Assembly: GCF_934636665.1 (NCBI RefSeq)
Contig: NZ_CAKUAT010000003.1
Span: 62,001-126,000 of the forward strand
Direction: 5' to 3'
From: an uncultured Senegalimassilia sp.
Lineage (GTDB): Bacteria; Actinomycetota; Coriobacteriia; Coriobacteriales; Eggerthellaceae
DNA: 64,000 bases
Of the stretch, positions 51,195 through 60,186 are shown piece by piece. The notes under the pieces were generated by a model. It did not search any database. It saw nothing but the letters and a program-made list of their open reading frames with translations, and was not told the DNA's origin. The first letter of the stretch is position 1, and every line of letters starts with the position of its first letter. The translations under genes and the position numbers were made by a program.

Positions 51195-52193
51195 ATGAGC
51201 GAGCAGGGCATCGAAAACAACGCAGGGCAAACCGGCGCAGGCGCGCAGACGACAAGCGCGGCCGAGTCTATCGCGGCGCTGACCCAGGAAATCGCGCAGC
51301 TAAAGGAGCAGCGCGACGCGGTGATCTTGGCGCACTACTACGTGCCGCCCGAGGTGCAGGCCGCGGCCGACTACGTCGGCGACAGCTTCGCCCTGGCGAA
51401 ACTGGCCGTCGACCTGCCGCAACAAACCATCGTGCTGTGCGGCGTGGAATTCATGGGCGAATCGGCGAAGCTGCTCAATCCGGGCAAGACCGTGCTTTTG
51501 CCCGAGCCCGCCGCCGACTGCCCCATGGCGCACATGATCAGCAAGCCCGACATCGACCGCGTGCGCGCCGAATACGGCGACGACCTGGCCGTGGTGTGCT
51601 ACGTCAACTCCACCGCCGAGGCGAAGACCTGGTCCGACGTGTGCGTGACCTCCTCGAACGCTGTGAAGATCTGCAGCAACCTGCCGCAGCGCAACATCCT
51701 GTTCATCCCCGACATGAACCTGGGCCGCTACGTGGCAAGCCAGCTGCCCGGCAAAAACGTCATCCTGAACAAAGGCTACTGCCCGCGCCACATGACCATC
51801 AGCGTGGAGCAGATCATCGACCTGGAGGAAGCGCATCCCGATGCCGTGGTCATGGCTCACCCCGAGTGCCCGGCCGACGTGCTGGCCGAGGCCGATTACA
51901 TCGGATCGACGAAGGGCATGATCGAGCACGCCGCCGCGTCGGAGGCGCAGGAGTTCATCGTGTGCACCGTGGTCGGCATCATCCGCGAGCTCGAGCTGCG
52001 CACGCAGGGCACGGGCAAGCGCTTCCACTTCCCCGCCACCACGCCGCGCTGCGAGAACATGGACCTGGTCACGCTGCCGAAGCTGGCCGCATGCCTGCGC
52101 AACCCCGCTCCGTACGAGGTGCACGTCGGCGACGAGCTGGCCCCCGCGGCGCGCCTGACGCTCGAACGCATGCTGGAGTACGCGGCGAAGTAG
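51195..52193 (+). CDS. nadA: Quinolinate synthase NadA
   Basis: [4Fe-4S] enzyme of 332 residues that condenses iminoaspartate with dihydroxyacetone phosphate to quinolinate. Motifs: VILAHYYVPPEVQAAADYVGDSFALAK, FMGESAKLLNPGKTVLLP, MAHPECPADV and TEKGM-like STKGMIEHA, with the closing PRCENMDLVTLPKL. Conserved Cys residues lie in CGVEFM, CPAD and PRCENM. GGAG lies upstream of the ATG. First gene of nadABC-niaR, 9 bp before nadB. Confidence 0.95.
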   Translation: MSEQGIENNAGQTGAGAQTTSAAESIAALTQEIAQLKEQRDAVILAHYYVPPEVQAAADYVGDSFALAKLAVDLPQQTIVLCGVEFMGESAKLLNPGKTVLLPEPAADCPMAHMISKPDIDRVRAEYGDDLAVVCYVNSTAEAKTWSDVCVTSSNAVKICSNLPQRNILFIPDMNLGRYVASQLPGKNVILNKGYCPRHMTISVEQIIDLEEAHPDAVVMAHPECPADVLAEADYIGSTKGMIEHAAASEAQEFIVCTVVGIIRELELRTQGTGKRFHFPATTPRCENMDLVTLPKLAACLRNPAPYEVHVGDELAPAARLTLERMLEYAAK

Positions 52194-52202
52194 GTGGCGA
52201 AG

Positions 52203-54005
52203 ATGAGCGAAGAGAACGAATTGGCTGGCGAAATAGCCACTGCACCTGCGGAAACGGCGGTAGCAGATGCGATTTGCACGCATGCTGACGTGTCGGGCGC
52301 GCATGCCGGTAACCGATTGCAACCGGATGGCAGCGGCGCAGCCAAGGTGCGCGACATCGCTTGCGATGTGGTCATCGTCGGCTGCGGCGTGGCAGGGCTG
52401 TACTGCGCGCTCAACCTTCCCTCCACGCTTTCCGTGGTGATGCTGGCGAAAACGACTGTGGACGAATGCGACTCCATGCTGGCGCAAGGCGGCATCTGCG
52501 TGCAGCACGACGACGCCGACTACGCGCCGTTTTTCGAGGACACCCTGCGCGCGGGCCATTACGAGAACCGCTGCGAAAGCGTGGATTTGATGATCCGCGC
52601 AAGCCGCAGCATCATCTCCGACCTGGTGAAACGCGGTGTGGATTTCGAGCGCGACCAGGCAGGCAACCTACGCTACACCCGCGAGGGCGCGCACAGCCGC
52701 CCGCGCATCTGCTTCCACAGCGACATCACCGGCGACGAGATAACCTCCACGCTGCTTGCTCGCGTGCGCGAGCTGCCCAACGTCCGCATCCTGGAGCACA
52801 CCTGCATGGACGACATCCTAGTCACGCAGGACGAGGCCCAGGTCAACGCAGAGAATGCGGCGAAGAACGAGACGGCGGTACAAGGCGAAACGACGCAAAA
52901 CGCGACCAACGTTGAAGATTATGACTGCGCGCCGCTCGTTGCCGCTGCATCGGCCACGCAGCGCGACGTCGACCCCCGCCAGCCGCAGATGCGCTGCTGC
53001 GGCGTCCTTGCGCACACAGCCGACGGGGAGCAGCTGCGCATCTTCGCAAGCCAGACGCTTTGGGCCTGCGGCGGTATAGGCGGCACGTACCCTCGTTCCA
53101 CCAACTTCCCCAGCCTTACCGGCGACGCATGCGCCATTGCCGCGCGCCATGGCATCGCCCTCGAGCACATGGACTACGTGCAGATCCACCCCACCTCCCT
53201 GTACTCGACGCGACCGGGCCGGGCGTTTCTGATTTCGGAATCGTGCCGCGGCGAAGGGGCCGTGCTGCTCGACGCTAACGGGAAGCGCTTCACCGACGAG
53301 CTGCAACCGCGCGACGTGGTGAGCGCCGCCATATACCGACAGATGGCCGCAGAAGGCTCGGAATTCGTGCGTCTCTCCTTCGCCAACATGCCAAAGGACG
53401 AGATCACGGGGCACTTCAAGAATATCTACCAGCGTTGCCTGGAGGAGGGGTTCGACATCACGCGCGAGCCCATCCCCGTCGTGCCCGCGCAACACTACTT
53501 CATGGGCGGCGTGCGAGTGGACCGCAACAGCGCCACGGACATGCCGGGGCTGTACGCAGCGGGCGAGACCAGCTGCAACGGCGTGCACGGGAAGAACCGC
53601 CTTGCCAGCAACTCGCTGCTCGAGTCGCTCGTGTTCGCGCAACGCGCCGCGTGGGATATGTGCCGCAAGCTGGGCGTGAAAGCACCCGTGGCGCAAACCT
53701 ACCCCGACCAGCCCTGCGGCGCCGACGCGCAGGCGTACAAACGCCTCTACGCCGAAGCCGAGCGCAAAACCCGTGAGAGCACGGCGCAAGGCGAGCCGCA
53801 AACCGCAGCGCAAACCTGCACGCAAAACGCAGCACACGACGGGCTGCAAGCCTGCGTGCAAAACGCCGGGCAAAGCGCGATGCCAACCGAGCCTCGCAAC
53901 GCTGGGCGCCCCGGTTCGCAAACCGCAGCGCAAACCTGCCCGCAAAACCCTTCCCCGTCCGATACCGATCGCACCGCAAGCTCCAAGGAGGTCGTTTGCG
54001 CATGA
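52203..54005 (+). CDS. nadB: L-aspartate oxidase NadB with low-complexity insertion and tail
   Basis: Flavoprotein of 600 residues that oxidises L-aspartate to iminoaspartate for NadA. The FAD motif is DVVIVGCGVAGLYCAL (about 55), followed by MLAQGGICV, EGAHSRPRICFHSDITG, YVQIHPTSLY, and NRLASNSLLESLVFAQRAA. Residues 1-50 are an extra leader. An Asn/Thr/Ala/Gln-rich insertion (NAENAAKNETAVQGETTQNA) splits the protein near residue 220. The last 75 residues are a QTxxQNA-rich tail encoded by CGCAAA repeats. ATG 52203 has AGGTGG upstream; a GTG lies 9 bases before. Length is above the usual 530-540. Confidence 0.9.
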   Translation: MSEENELAGEIATAPAETAVADAICTHADVSGAHAGNRLQPDGSGAAKVRDIACDVVIVGCGVAGLYCALNLPSTLSVVMLAKTTVDECDSMLAQGGICVQHDDADYAPFFEDTLRAGHYENRCESVDLMIRASRSIISDLVKRGVDFERDQAGNLRYTREGAHSRPRICFHSDITGDEITSTLLARVRELPNVRILEHTCMDDILVTQDEAQVNAENAAKNETAVQGETTQNATNVEDYDCAPLVAAASATQRDVDPRQPQMRCCGVLAHTADGEQLRIFASQTLWACGGIGGTYPRSTNFPSLTGDACAIAARHGIALEHMDYVQIHPTSLYSTRPGRAFLISESCRGEGAVLLDANGKRFTDELQPRDVVSAAIYRQMAAEGSEFVRLSFANMPKDEITGHFKNIYQRCLEEGFDITREPIPVVPAQHYFMGGVRVDRNSATDMPGLYAAGETSCNGVHGKNRLASNSLLESLVFAQRAAWDMCRKLGVKAPVAQTYPDQPCGADAQAYKRLYAEAERKTRESTAQGEPQTAAQTCTQNAAHDGLQACVQNAGQSAMPTEPRNAGRPGSQTAAQTCPQNPSPSDTDRTASSKEVVCA

Positions 54006-54931
54006 ACCCCATCACGCTGACAACCGTGGCCGAGCCGCTCATCCGCCAAGCACTGGCCGAGGACATCACCAACGAGGACGTTTCCACCGCCTCCATCATG
54101 CGCGACGCACACCCCGCCGCCGTAGACCTTATCGCGAAGGCCGACGGCGTGTTATGCGGCCTCGACGTGTTCGAGCGCACGTTCGCCATCCTTGACCCCG
54201 AAACCCGCGTCCAGCGCTTCGCCGCAGACGGAGACAACGTTTGCGCAGGCCAGACGCTTGCGACGGTGACCGGCGACGTGCGCGTGCTGCTGTCGGGCGA
54301 GCGCGTGGCCCTGAACTACCTGCAACGCATGAGCGGCATCGCCACCTACACGCACCGTGTGGCTGCGCTCCTCGAGGGCAGCACCACCCAGCTGGTGGAC
54401 ACGCGCAAAACCACGCCGAACATGCGCGTGTTCGAGAAGGAGGCCGTTAGGTGCGGCGGCGGGCGTAACCACCGCTACAACCTCTCCGACGGGGTGCTAC
54501 TGAAGGACAACCACATCGCCGCCGCGGGCGGCGTGCGCGAGGCTATCGAGGCTGCGCGCGCCTACGCCCCCTTCGTGCGCGAAATCGAAGTGGAGTGCGA
54601 GACGTTCGCGCAGGTCGAGGAGGCAATCGCCGCTGGGGCCGACATCATCATGCTCGACAACATGGACCACGACGCCATGGCGGCAGCTGTCGCGTTCATC
54701 GATGAGCGCGCGAAGACCGAGTGCTCCGGCAACATCGACGCGCACAACGTGCAGGCCATCGCCGACCTGGGCATCGACTTCGTGTCCAGCGGCGCGCTCA
54801 CCCACTCGGCACCCATCTTGGACGTATCCATGAAGCACCTTCGCATGCTGGACGATAGTGCTGACGGCGAAGCGACCACCACTGGTGGTAATACACCGGT
54901 CACCGATTTAAACCGGGAAAGCGGGCAGTAG
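54002..54931 (+). CDS. nadC: Nicotinate-nucleotide pyrophosphorylase (quinolinate phosphoribosyltransferase)
   Basis: Enzyme of 309 residues that converts quinolinate and PRPP to nicotinate mononucleotide. Motifs: ALAEDITNEDVSTAS, LSGERVALNYLQRMSGIATYT, VDTRKTTPNMRVFEKEAVRCGGGRNHRYNLSDGVLLKDNH, and IEVECETFAQVEEA. ATG overlaps the nadB stop (ATGA); a TTG 6 bases upstream is closer to AAGGAGG and is the alternative start. Completes the route from aspartate to NaMN. Confidence 0.95.
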   Translation: MNPITLTTVAEPLIRQALAEDITNEDVSTASIMRDAHPAAVDLIAKADGVLCGLDVFERTFAILDPETRVQRFAADGDNVCAGQTLATVTGDVRVLLSGERVALNYLQRMSGIATYTHRVAALLEGSTTQLVDTRKTTPNMRVFEKEAVRCGGGRNHRYNLSDGVLLKDNHIAAAGGVREAIEAARAYAPFVREIEVECETFAQVEEAIAAGADIIMLDNMDHDAMAAAVAFIDERAKTECSGNIDAHNVQAIADLGIDFVSSGALTHSAPILDVSMKHLRMLDDSADGEATTTGGNTPVTDLNRESGQ

Positions 54932-54933
54932 CA

Positions 54934-55542
54934 ATGGCAACGAAATCCGAGGCCAGACGCGCGTCGCTGCTCGATGCGCTTCGATCAGCCGATGCGCCGG
55001 TATCCGGCGGTCAGCTTGCGAACACCCTTAACGTCAGCCGACAGATCATCGTGCAGGACATCGCGCTGCTGCGCGAGGCGGGCGCGAACATCGTGGCAAC
55101 CACGAAGGGCTACGTGCTGGCGAATACCGCGCAAACCACAGCTCAAAGCGCAACACAAACCATGACGCAAAACGCCGCAGAGCAACCGGCCGTGCGCCTT
55201 AACGAGCCGGCCCGCACGTTCAAACTGCACCACGAGGTCGAGCAAACTAGGGAAGAGCTGCAAACCATCATCGCGCTCGGCGGGCGCGTGCACAACGTAT
55301 CCATCAGCCATCGCGCCTACGGCCGCATCACCGCGCCTTTGGAGATCGCCGACCAGGCGGATATCGAGCGCTTCATCAACGATATCGAGAGCGGGAAATC
55401 ATCGCCGCTGAGCACCGCCACCTCGGGATACCACTATCACCTGGTGTCGGCTCCGAGCGACGAAGCCCTTGAGGCCATCGGTCGGGCACTCGCCGACAAA
55501 GGTTTCCTAGCCCCGCTGCTCCCCCACGAGCAGGAGGGATAA
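54934..55542 (+). CDS. niaR: NiaR-type transcriptional repressor (HTH_11 and 3H domains)
   Basis: Protein of 202 residues. The N-terminal winged helix reads RRASLLDALRSADAPVSGGQLANTLNVSRQIIVQDIALLR. The C-terminal 3H domain (about 95-190) has the metal/niacin-binding histidines in LHHEVEQTREEL, VHNVSISHRAYG and GYHYHLVS. NiaR repressors sense niacin and shut off NAD genes. A Gln/Thr/Ala linker (AQTTAQSATQTMTQNAAEQ) of the same type as in NadB separates the domains. The start is 2 bp after nadC. It ends the operon. Confidence 0.9.
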   Translation: MATKSEARRASLLDALRSADAPVSGGQLANTLNVSRQIIVQDIALLREAGANIVATTKGYVLANTAQTTAQSATQTMTQNAAEQPAVRLNEPARTFKLHHEVEQTREELQTIIALGGRVHNVSISHRAYGRITAPLEIADQADIERFINDIESGKSSPLSTATSGYHYHLVSAPSDEALEAIGRALADKGFLAPLLPHEQEG

Positions 55543-55682
55543 GGGGCAGTCGCCCACGCCACGCGCATCTGCACCGTACGCATCGCGCAGGCGAAGAGAG
55601 GCTTCGGACAGCGCACGGCATAAGCGAAAACCTATCGACTTCCTCGATCGCATGCACAATCCAGCGCACTCGCAAAACGCGA

Positions 55683-55750
55683 AAAGCCCGCTCACGCGGG
55701 CCTTTCTCATGCAACCAAAAGCGGGGGCGATACGCGCATCGCCCCCGCTT
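55683..55750. terminator. Two hairpins between niaR and the kinase/FHA locus
   Basis: AAAGCCCGC-TCAC-GCGGGCCTTTC (55684-55706) is oriented to end the plus-strand nad operon. AAGCGGGGGCGAT and ATCGCCCCCGCTT (55719-55750), with a 6-base loop, are followed on the minus strand by TTTGG and would end the FHA gene. The 55543-55682 interval holds no gene. Confidence 0.8.
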
Positions 55751-55786
55751 CATCATTAGTACGCCGGCGTTCGAGCCGGCGTGTTG

Positions 55787-56770
55787 CTATTCCCAGCTTT
55801 CCGGCATGCCCTCGATGAGCATGAACCGGGTCGAGCCCGCCAGAACCAGCTCGTCGCCGGCGTGCACCTCGACCGGTTCAGCGCATGCGGAACCGCCCGT
55901 GCGCGCCGGCTCCACGACCGTCTCGGAGCCATCTTCGCCGCTGATCAGCACGGTGCCGTTGGAGCTTCCCAGGCCCTGCACGCACCACCTGCCTGCTTCG
56001 TTGCACCAGACGCGCAGATGATGGCCCGACACATCGGGCTCCACGTCGTTGATGTCGTCGGGCCCCAAGGCCAGCGCACCGATCTCCACGCCGTCGGAGA
56101 GCGGCTGAACCCAATGCAAACCTCCGGAAACCAGGCCTCCCACCATGCGCAAAAGCCCCAGCGCCTGCGCCTGCTCGCGCGGGTCTGCCGACGCCGCGCC
56201 GGGTTGCTCACCCTGGTCCATGACGGCGGCGGGGACGGTTTCCAGCCTTCCGCCGTGCACCGTCTTCACGTAATCGAGCACGTAGGCGCACGCGCGCTTC
56301 ACGTTCGCGCTGCATCCCGCCGCCACGAACAGCACCATGGCCAGCTCGGAGCGCTCCTCCACGCTATAGCCCGCGCCGCGAGCCAGGCGCTCCAGCACGT
56401 TGCGGTACAACGCCAGGTCCTGGTGGCATTCGCGCAGCGCCTGCTCCATAAGCGCGCCGCCCTGGTTCGTGACCAGCGACAACGCTTCCTCGGCCGACAG
56501 GCCCTTCCCGTCGCGGGAGCGCAGGCGCGCCGAAACGCGCAGGGCTGCCACACCCCAATCGCAAAAGTACCGGTCCTGCAGCGAGCCCACGGGGGCGTGC
56601 ACGATGAAGCGCGAGACCCACGTGCGGTCGTCGCAACGCGACAGCGGGCTTTTGCCATCGGCAAGCGGGCGGCCGGACAGCACCAGGCGCGCCAGGTCCT
56701 TATGGCTGATGCCGCCATAGCGCTTCATGGTCTCGAACAAGGCGCCGCACGGCGTCAACTCCGTCGCCAT
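55787..56770 (-). CDS. FHA-domain protein paired with Ser/Thr kinase
   Basis: Cytoplasmic protein of 327 residues. The first 200 residues are helical and unrecognised (CGALFETMKRYGGISHKDLA and onward). The C-terminal 110 residues are a divergent FHA domain with IGALALGPDDINDVEPDVSGHHLRVW and GLGSSNGTVL, matching the S-x-x-H and N-G positions that bind phosphothreonine. It has no membrane segment. ATG at 56770 has AAGGAG 10 bases upstream; a GTG at 56779 overlaps the kinase stop. It likely binds proteins phosphorylated by that kinase. Confidence 0.82.
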   Translation of the reverse strand: MATELTPCGALFETMKRYGGISHKDLARLVLSGRPLADGKSPLSRCDDRTWVSRFIVHAPVGSLQDRYFCDWGVAALRVSARLRSRDGKGLSAEEALSLVTNQGGALMEQALRECHQDLALYRNVLERLARGAGYSVEERSELAMVLFVAAGCSANVKRACAYVLDYVKTVHGGRLETVPAAVMDQGEQPGAASADPREQAQALGLLRMVGGLVSGGLHWVQPLSDGVEIGALALGPDDINDVEPDVSGHHLRVWCNEAGRWCVQGLGSSNGTVLISGEDGSETVVEPARTGGSACAEPVEVHAGDELVLAGSTRFMLIEGMPESWE

Positions 56771-56775
56771 CTGCC

Positions 56776-58803
56776 TCACGCTCCTTCGTTCAAATCGTCG
56801 TCCAACACATCGCGCTTGCCCGCAAGCCGGGTATTTGCGCCCGAAGCCTCATCTGCAAGGTCGTCAACCTCGTACTCCGGTTGCAGGTCAATGCCGCAAA
56901 CCTCATCGCATACATCGGCGGGAACCCCGGGCTCCCCAGCATCGCACTCGCCCGCAGCCTGCAAGCGGCAAACCTGCTGCGCTTCGTTCTTGCCGGTTTT
57001 GCCCGTTTCGCCCTTGCCGGCTTCACCTTCAAGAGCCGGCGCTGCCGCACTCGGAAGCGCCGCGGCCTCGTCGGAATCCCCCGACGGCAACGCCTTACGG
57101 CGGATCATCTGGGGCAATGCCACGTTCAGCGCGAAATCGGCCACCATGATGCACCAGCCCGCCGCAGCAGCAGCCACCAACGCCATGGAAAGCAAATGCT
57201 GCTGGGCCGCTACCTCGAAACGCATGTCGGCAAGCACCTGCCACAACGCCGCGAACGTAACCGCAAGGCCCGCCGTGCCGCGCAAAAAGCCCGCCGTAGT
57301 GCGCGAGCCGCCGAAGCGCAGCGACAGCCCCACCAGCGCGGGGAACAGCGCCGCAACAGCCACCACGACCCCAGGAACGCCGCCTGACCAGGCAAAACCC
57401 GCCGCATCAAGCGACGCCTGCGCCCCGTTGGCAAGCACGCCCGCCGAGACCGCAACCCCCGCCAACGCCGCAGCCGCAACGCCCTTGCATGCCAAGCGCA
57501 CATGCGTCAGCGTGGAATCGGCCACGTCAAGCGCCGACGCGGCGAACCCGCCGGGCACGCACGGCACCAGCGGACGGCCGCAAAACGACCTCTCCACGTT
57601 GTCGGCATAGTGGATGGAGAACGACGACAACGCATCGCGGACCGCCGCGGCATCGGGGCGATCGGATTGCCCACGAGCCAGGCAATCTCCCAACACAATA
57701 CCCAGCTGCTCATCCACAAAGGACAGCGCCTCGGCCGCCTCCGACACGCCCATGGGCGCGGACAGCTTGTCTTGCGCGTGCTGCACCGCAACCGCCACCT
57801 CGGGTTCGCGGGCAAGCGCCTCGAGCAGTTCGTCGGCACGAGCATGCGCCATCACCGCGGTCGGCGCAGGAGCCGCCATTTTCGCGCGATACGGCGAAAC
57901 AGGCGCCCCGTCTTCCGTGACCGCATGCAAGTCGTAAGGGGCCTGTCCGCACGCCAGCTGGTACACCACGCTTGCCGCTGCGTACACGTCGATCGCCGGC
58001 GATTTGCGCAGCTCGGCTAGGCCCGGGATGTCGTCGCTGAGCATCTCAGGCGGCGCAAAATCGGCGGTGGCGCCGCGGAACACCGCGTTCTCGCTGGTGA
58101 ACGACGTGGAGCGCGGCTCCGACTCGGCCGACGAGCCGAAGTCGATGAGGTACAGGTCGAACACGCCCTCGTCCACCTGCTGCTCCAAGGACAGCCGCGA
58201 CGTGCGCACCATGACGTTGCGCGGGCTAATATCGCGGTGCACGAACCCGCCTTCCATATACCCCATGCGCGCCACCAGGTCGAACAGGTCGCGGCCCAAA
58301 CGCGCCGCCACCAGCGGGCTCACGCGGCCGCAATCATCGACGGCAAGCTGCCGCCGCACGCGATCCAAGGTGACGCCCTCAACCCATTCCATGACAATGC
58401 ACGGCACCCCGTCGACGGTGCCTCGACCATACAAACGGGGAAAGCCCTTCAGCCCCGACAGCAGGATATGGCATTCGTATTCGCGTTCGAACGCGGCACG
58501 CGAAGCGCGCACGCGACGCTCGTGATCGTCCTCCGTTTCGCCATCTCGACGATGCGGAAGCGAAAGCAACTTGAGCGCCAGGTGCTCGCCCTGCGCGTTG
58601 CGCGCATGCTCAACGCGGCCCGTGCCGCCGCGATGTCCCTGCCCCTGCGACACGAACAACGTGACGAAACGGCGCACGTACGCCGGCCGATCGGCATCGG
58701 AAAGCGAAAGCGGCGCGCTGAAATCGGCCACACGTACCAAGCGCATACCCTGAACGGCGCCCGACGAGGCGAGCGCGGAGCCCTTATCGACCAGCCCGCT
58801 CAT
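56776..58803 (-). CDS. Membrane serine/threonine protein kinase
   Basis: Protein of 675 residues. The kinase domain (about 60-410) has a Gly loop GQGHRGGTGRV, the ATP Lys in LALKLL, FVHRDISPRNVMV (catalytic loop) and LIDFGSSAE (DFG), then DFAPPEML. After it, residues 440-590 carry four hydrophobic helices (GVAAAALAGVAVSAGVLA, VPGVVVAVAALFPALVGLSL, TAGLAVTFAALWQVL, LVAAAAAGWCIMVADFAL) and an acidic C-terminal tail. It differs from PknB-type enzymes, having no PASTA domain. It is coupled by overlaps to the tethered protein upstream (4 bp) and the FHA gene downstream. Confidence 0.87.
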   Translation of the reverse strand: MSGLVDKGSALASSGAVQGMRLVRVADFSAPLSLSDADRPAYVRRFVTLFVSQGQGHRGGTGRVEHARNAQGEHLALKLLSLPHRRDGETEDDHERRVRASRAAFEREYECHILLSGLKGFPRLYGRGTVDGVPCIVMEWVEGVTLDRVRRQLAVDDCGRVSPLVAARLGRDLFDLVARMGYMEGGFVHRDISPRNVMVRTSRLSLEQQVDEGVFDLYLIDFGSSAESEPRSTSFTSENAVFRGATADFAPPEMLSDDIPGLAELRKSPAIDVYAAASVVYQLACGQAPYDLHAVTEDGAPVSPYRAKMAAPAPTAVMAHARADELLEALAREPEVAVAVQHAQDKLSAPMGVSEAAEALSFVDEQLGIVLGDCLARGQSDRPDAAAVRDALSSFSIHYADNVERSFCGRPLVPCVPGGFAASALDVADSTLTHVRLACKGVAAAALAGVAVSAGVLANGAQASLDAAGFAWSGGVPGVVVAVAALFPALVGLSLRFGGSRTTAGFLRGTAGLAVTFAALWQVLADMRFEVAAQQHLLSMALVAAAAAGWCIMVADFALNVALPQMIRRKALPSGDSDEAAALPSAAAPALEGEAGKGETGKTGKNEAQQVCRLQAAGECDAGEPGVPADVCDEVCGIDLQPEYEVDDLADEASGANTRLAGKRDVLDDDLNEGA

Positions 58804-60146
58804 AAGCTGATGCTCGCTAGCGTCTCGTTCAGCTGCGCAGCCCTTATGCTGTTGCCGGAGGCATCCTGATCGGTGCGAACGGGTTCCATCCAGCGATCAA
58901 CCCCTTCCGCCGGGTTATCGTATTCCAAGTTCAACCCCCACGCGTCGTAAATGACGGTCAGGTATCGGTCCAACGCGATGTAGGCACGCTGAAGGTTGCT
59001 CTTCTGCTCCAGCCAACGCGATCCCTCGGCGAACGCGTTCGAATTGCGCAGCAGCAAGAAGTCGGTGAGCGTTTGGCTGTCGATGGCCGCGCACTCGTTG
59101 TAATCGCTTTGGCGAAGCGAGCGCGACGTGCTCATGCAATCGTTGTTGAACGCCGCCACGGCGTTGTTCAAGCGCGTAAGGTATGCGTTCACGCGGGCCT
59201 GATGGTCGACCAGCACGGCGTAAGCCGCCGCCTCTTGCTCGGCCGTAGGCGCGGCAGATGCGGAAGAAGAACCAGAGCCGGAGCCGCCGGCGTTTTCCGA
59301 GCCCGAGCCCGAACCGCTCGCATCGCCCGACACGCCGTCCGAACTGCCGGAGTTGCCCGAGCCGGAGCCGGAACCGGACGCGGAACCGCTTCCCGCAGAC
59401 CCCGAGCCCGCCTGCGACGAGCCGCCGGAAGATGCGGAGCCCGACGCGGAACCAGACCCCGACGCAGCCGAGGCGCCGCCAGCGATCTGCTGCGCGCGAG
59501 CGAACGACGAATCCACCGAGGAGGCCCCAGATGCCCCGGTCAGCGACGCAACGCCCAGCATGCCGGAACCGGAGCCCGAACCAAGGCCCAAAGCTGCCGC
59601 AGCATCGGGCGCAACGGCGCCGGTCTTCGACCCTTCGATCGTCACCGGGCCCACCGCGCGCGTCGAACCCACGGAGCCGGCCTGAACTTCGCGCATCTGG
59701 CCGTCAAGCCACAGCGCAGATTCCAGCGGGATAATCACCGCGCTGGGCCTATCATCGGCAACCACTGCCGGGATTGCGGACACGTAACCGCCGACGCCCG
59801 CAATCATCAGGGCGAACGACGCGGCCGAAAGCGCCATCATGGGACGGGTGATGCCGGGCTTCCACCGCAGCCTGCGCGCGCGGCGCGCAGGGCGGTCGGT
59901 AGCGGCGAACGTGGGCGTAGGGCTAGGGGAAGGACTGACGGCGCGGCCAGCAGGCGTCGGCTGCTCGGCGGGCGCCTGAGAGCGCGCAGCATCAGTGGCA
60001 GCCATGTCCGTCGCGTCGCCAGCCGCCAGATCAGCCGTGTCGTCGGCAGCCAAACCAGCCGCATCGCCGGTAACCAAGTCCGTCGCGTCGCTAGCCGCCA
60101 AGTCTGCCGTATCGCGCTCGTCGTCATGCGCGTTCTGCTCCGCCAT
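58800..60146 (-). CDS. Tethered low-complexity membrane protein of the kinase locus
   Basis: Protein of 448 residues with unknown function. A cytoplasmic head (1-105) has five copies of an 8-residue Asp/Ala/Thr repeat such as AADDTADL. One membrane helix (MMALSAASFALMIAGVGGYV, about 110-130) leads to a Gly/Ser-rich stalk (about 200-330) and an exported helical domain (about 335-448) with two Cys (NNDCMSTSRSLRQSDYNECAA). GGAGGGAAGG precedes ATG 60146. Its stop overlaps the kinase start. The layout suggests a sensor or substrate for the kinase across the membrane. The stalk is coded by long GGC/TCC-type repeats. Confidence 0.75.
   Translation of the reverse strand: MAEQNAHDDERDTADLAASDATDLVTGDAAGLAADDTADLAAGDATDMAATDAARSQAPAEQPTPAGRAVSPSPSPTPTFAATDRPARRARRLRWKPGITRPMMALSAASFALMIAGVGGYVSAIPAVVADDRPSAVIIPLESALWLDGQMREVQAGSVGSTRAVGPVTIEGSKTGAVAPDAAAALGLGSGSGSGMLGVASLTGASGASSVDSSFARAQQIAGGASAASGSGSASGSASSGGSSQAGSGSAGSGSASGSGSGSGNSGSSDGVSGDASGSGSGSENAGGSGSGSSSASAAPTAEQEAAAYAVLVDHQARVNAYLTRLNNAVAAFNNDCMSTSRSLRQSDYNECAAIDSQTLTDFLLLRNSNAFAEGSRWLEQKSNLQRAYIALDRYLTVIYDAWGLNLEYDNPAEGVDRWMEPVRTDQDASGNSIRAAQLNETLASISL
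60001..60120. repeat. Five-unit 24-bp tandem repeat within the tethered protein gene
   Basis: Five in-register 24-bp units (60001, 60025, 60049, 60073, 60097), each like GCCAxxTCxGCCGxxTCGxC, encode the Asp/Ala repeats of the protein head. Such repeats can change copy number by slippage. Confidence 0.75.
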
Positions 60147-60186
60147 CGCCTTCCCTCCTTTCCCTGTTCGTCTCAAAAGTCGCCGC

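Noticed and set aside
55781..57610. 609-codon plus-strand frame over the FHA and kinase genes
   Set aside because: Low-complexity antisense frame; kinase and FHA motifs are on the minus strand.
60001..60120. Regular 24-bp spacing considered as a CRISPR-like array
   Set aside because: Units are contiguous without spacers and are in frame in a gene.
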